NCBI GenBank assembly: GCA_002353225.1
Contig: DEJF01000033.1
Span: 1 to 26,836, forward strand
DNA: 26,836 nt
Direction: 5' to 3'
Source: Prevotella sp. UBA2755
Lineage (GTDB): Bacteria > Bacteroidota > Bacteroidia > Bacteroidales > Bacteroidaceae
A program made the translations under genes and the position numbers. Numbering within the stretch: the first letter of the stretch is position 1; every line of letters begins with the position of its first letter. Below the pieces are notes generated by a model. The model was not told the DNA's origin. It saw only the letters and a program-made list of their open reading frames with translations, and did not search any database. Shown piece by piece: positions 24,904-26,836 of this stretch.

Positions 24904-24931
24904 AAGGAATTAACTAAAACGTAACACAACT

Positions 24932-25171
24932 ATGGGATTGATAGGATCACTTATCTTAGGATGCTTGGCAGGTTTCTGCGCAGGCAAGTTGATGAAAGGC
25001 GGAGGCTTCGGGCTGATTATGAACATCGTACTGGGACTGTTCGGCGGTCTGGTAGGCGGTTGGCTCTTTGAGCAACTGGGCATCACATGGGGTGGTGTCT
25101 TAGGACAACTCGGTACTGCTATCATCGGCGCAGTCGCTATTCTCTGGGTAGCATCACTCATCAAGAAATAA
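24932..25171 (+). CDS. GlsB/YeaQ/YmgE-family small membrane protein
   Basis: A 79-residue, glycine-rich inner-membrane protein of the transglycosylase-associated (GlsB/YeaQ/YmgE) family, linked in other bacteria to general stress; biochemical role unknown. Three hydrophobic helices are visible: about 2-18 (LIGSLILGCLAGFCAG), 25-45 (FGLIMNIVLGLFGGLVGGWLF) and 58-76 (LGTAIIGAVAILWVASLI), with the KLMKGGGFG loop between the first two. The name's transglycosylase link is historical and there is no catalytic domain. It has its own exact promoter and is followed by the topoisomerase gene after only 6 bp, so the two are almost certainly co-transcribed. Confidence 0.88.
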   Translation: MGLIGSLILGCLAGFCAGKLMKGGGFGLIMNIVLGLFGGLVGGWLFEQLGITWGGVLGQLGTAIIGAVAILWVASLIKK

Positions 25172-25177
25172 TCATTC

Positions 25178-26836
25178 ATGGACGACGAGACAAAGGACAT
25201 CAAAGGCTCCGAGAACTCAGAGACCCCTGAAAACTCAGAATATTCCGAGAACACAGAGAACTCCGAGAACTCAGAAGCCCACTCTGACTATAAACCTGTC
25301 AACCGCTTCGACGCTGCCGCAGTACACCATCTGAGCGGCATGTACCAGAACTGGTTTCTGGACTATGCGTCATATACCATCCTCGACCGTGCCGTACCGC
25401 ATATCGAGGACGGTTTGAAACCCGTACAGCGACGCATCCTGCACTCGATGAAGCGCATGGACGACGGCAGGTTTAATAAGGTGGCGAACATCGTGGGACA
25501 CACCATGCAGTTTCACCCGCATGGTGACGCTTCCATTGGTGACGCGCTGGTGCAGTTGGGACAGAAAGACCTGCTGGTGGACACACAGGGTAACTGGGGT
25601 AATATCCTGACAGGCAACAAAGCGGCGGCTCCCCGTTATATCGAGGCTCGCCTGTCGAAATTCGCCCTCGATACCGTTTTCAACCCCAAGACCACAGAGT
25701 GGCAGATGTCGTATGACGGCAGAAACAAGGAGCCTATCACACTGCCTGTGAAGTATCCGCTGCTGCTTGCACAGGGTGCCGAGGGTATCGCCGTTGGTCT
25801 GTCGACCAAGGTATTGCCCCATAATTTCGTGGAGATCTGTGACGCTGCCGTCGCTTATCTGCACAACGAGCCCTTCCAACTATACCCCGACTTCCCCACG
25901 GGTGGAAGCATCGATGTCTCGAAATACAATGACGGACAGCGTGGTGGTGTGCTGAAGGTTCGTGCCAAAATCGAGAAACTCGACCCCAAGACGCTCGTCA
26001 TCCGTGAGATACCGTTCTCCAAGACAACGGAGACCCTGATAGACTCTATCCTCAAAGCCATCGAGAAAGGTAAGATCAAGGCTCGTCATGTGGAGGATTT
26101 GACAGCGGCGAAGGTGGAGATACAGGTGCAACTGGCTCCTGGTGTCTCGTCCGACAAGACATTGGACGCTCTCTATGCGTTCTCCGACTGTGAGATCAAC
26201 ATCTCTCCTAACTGCTGTGTCATCGAGGATAACAAACCGCAGTTCCTCACCATCTCTGATGTGCTGCGTCACTCCGTCGACCGCACAAAAGACCTGATCC
26301 GACAGGAGTTGGAGATCCGCAAGGGTGAGTTATTAGAGCAACTGCATTTCTGCTCCCTTGAGAAGATCTTCATCGAGGAGCGTATCTATAAGGACAAGAA
26401 GTTTGAGAATGCCCCAACGATAGATGCTGTCTGTGAGCATATCGACGAGCGACTGACCCCGTTCTATCCGCAGATGGTACGTGAGGTGACGAAGGATGAC
26501 ATCCTCAAACTGTTGGAAATCAAAATGCAGCGCATCCTGAAATTCAACAAGGACAAGGCGGACGAGTTGATGGCTCGTATCAAAGCGGAGATCGACGAGA
26601 TAGACCGTGACCTCGCCAACCTCGTGGAGGTGACTGCCGACTGGTTTAAGTTCCTCAAAGACAAATATGGTAAGGACCACCCGCGTCTGACGGAGATCCG
26701 CAACTTCGACACCATCGAGGCGACGAAGGTGGTGGAGGCAAACCAGAAACTATATATCAACCGCACGGACGGCTTTATCGGTACCGGGCTGAAGAAGGAC
26801 GAGTTCGTCTGCAACTGCTCGGACATCGACGACATC
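25178..26836 (+). CDS. parC: DNA topoisomerase IV subunit A (partial, right edge)
   Basis: The first 553 codons of a type IIA topoisomerase A subunit, open to the window's end with no stop. It cuts and passes DNA to decatenate replicated chromosomes. After an acidic low-complexity N terminus (about 8-36), the catalytic domain begins YASYTILDRAVPHIEDGLKP. FHPHGDASIGDAL (112-124) is the quinolone-determining region, and AAAPRYIEARL carries catalytic Tyr154. VGLSTKVLPHNF and FPTGG follow, then a coiled-coil-rich tower (about 375-500). It resembles the ParC/GrlA-like second A subunit of Bacteroidetes more than GyrA, which reads HPHGD-S-A and keeps a GyrA-box C domain; the C-terminal domain lies outside the window, so gyrA is the alternative. 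It starts 6 bp after glsB. Confidence 0.88.
   Translation, partial: MDDETKDIKGSENSETPENSEYSENTENSENSEAHSDYKPVNRFDAAAVHHLSGMYQNWFLDYASYTILDRAVPHIEDGLKPVQRRILHSMKRMDDGRFNKVANIVGHTMQFHPHGDASIGDALVQLGQKDLLVDTQGNWGNILTGNKAAAPRYIEARLSKFALDTVFNPKTTEWQMSYDGRNKEPITLPVKYPLLLAQGAEGIAVGLSTKVLPHNFVEICDAAVAYLHNEPFQLYPDFPTGGSIDVSKYNDGQRGGVLKVRAKIEKLDPKTLVIREIPFSKTTETLIDSILKAIEKGKIKARHVEDLTAAKVEIQVQLAPGVSSDKTLDALYAFSDCEINISPNCCVIEDNKPQFLTISDVLRHSVDRTKDLIRQELEIRKGELLEQLHFCSLEKIFIEERIYKDKKFENAPTIDAVCEHIDERLTPFYPQMVREVTKDDILKLLEIKMQRILKFNKDKADELMARIKAEIDEIDRDLANLVEVTADWFKFLKDKYGKDHPRLTEIRNFDTIEATKVVEANQKLYINRTDGFIGTGLKKDEFVCNCSDIDDI
25207..25276 (+). repeat. Degenerate tandem repeat in the parC N terminus
   Basis: The 15-mer CTCCGAGAACTCAGA occurs exactly at 25207-25221 and 25261-25275, with degraded relatives between. 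It encodes an acidic, Asn/Ser-rich stretch built from ENSE, ENTE and YSEN units (residues about 11-34). It reads as a slippage-prone, disordered extension before the conserved catalytic domain. Confidence 0.7.

Larger units (their letters stand above)
24592..24931. other. 340-bp intergenic region with hairpins and repeat
   Basis: No protein gene is credible here. The stretch contains a long hairpin and GTCAAC-rich symmetric sequence (24597-24660), copy B of the palindromic repeat (24707-24775), an exact Bacteroidetes promoter (24846-24877) and a terminator-like leader hairpin (24884-24903), all described separately. Nothing recognisable lies at 24661-24706 or 24776-24845. Confidence 0.7.

Noticed and set aside
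1..26836. tRNA, rRNA, riboswitch or insertion sequence
   Set aside because: No cloverleaf with a TTCRA arm, no rRNA segment, no recognised riboswitch core upstream of dxs, trkA or glyS, and no transposase were seen by eye; a covariance-model scan was not possible.

Overview
This window is chromosomal DNA from a member of the Bacteroidales, most likely Prevotellaceae (Prevotella/Segatella type). The evidence is a complete SprA/Sov type IX secretion outer-membrane translocon gene beside ruvA, a Bacteroidetes-style glycyl-tRNA synthetase and short class I mannose-6-phosphate isomerase, and promoters that fit the Bacteroidetes consensus (TTTG, 19-21 bp, TAnnTTTG) instead of sigma-70 -35/-10 boxes. 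Base composition looks even across the window. I see no tRNA or rRNA gene, insertion sequence, integrase or CRISPR array.

Layout. Positions 1-263 are intergenic, with a TTGTTTTGTTC-type inverted repeat and the terminator of ddh. ddh (diaminopimelate dehydrogenase) runs on the minus strand and diverges from ruvA-sprA; sprA starts with TTG 3 bp after ruvA. A textbook Bacteroidetes promoter at 9393-9423 then drives a tightly packed operon dxs-trkA-trkH-manA (isoprenoid precursor synthesis, potassium uptake, mannose-6-phosphate isomerase), in which dxs starts at GTG 9445. manA converges with, and overlaps by 32 bp, a minus-strand two-gene unit of an ABC/AAA-type ATPase and a DUF4435 (TOPRIM-like) protein. 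That pair resembles the AriA/AriB architecture of PARIS-type anti-phage systems and is the best candidate here for an uncharacterised system.

Divergent from the ATPase is an EamA-family exporter. It converges on a minus-strand glyS-FKBP lipoprotein operon, and both transcripts end inside one 12-bp-stem bidirectional terminator that contains the EamA stop codon in its stem and the FKBP stop in its loop. Next, on the plus strand, come a secreted GH3 glycosidase, a membrane-anchored AraC-type regulator 21 bp behind it, and an S66 LD-carboxypeptidase homologue that appears to have lost its nucleophile Ser and its catalytic His (both Gly). A 340-bp intergenic region then holds two hairpin clusters and the second copy of a 68-bp promoter-carrying palindromic repeat whose first copy is the glyS promoter. 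After it, a small GlsB/YeaQ-type membrane protein is followed 6 bp later by the DNA topoisomerase IV subunit A gene, which runs off the right edge.

Most of the window is housekeeping. The points that merit follow-up are the ATPase-DUF4435 pair, the catalytically degenerate S66 protein, the covarying promoter-bearing repeat, the regularly spaced ATTTACAA motifs at the end of the AraC gene, and several start-site corrections.
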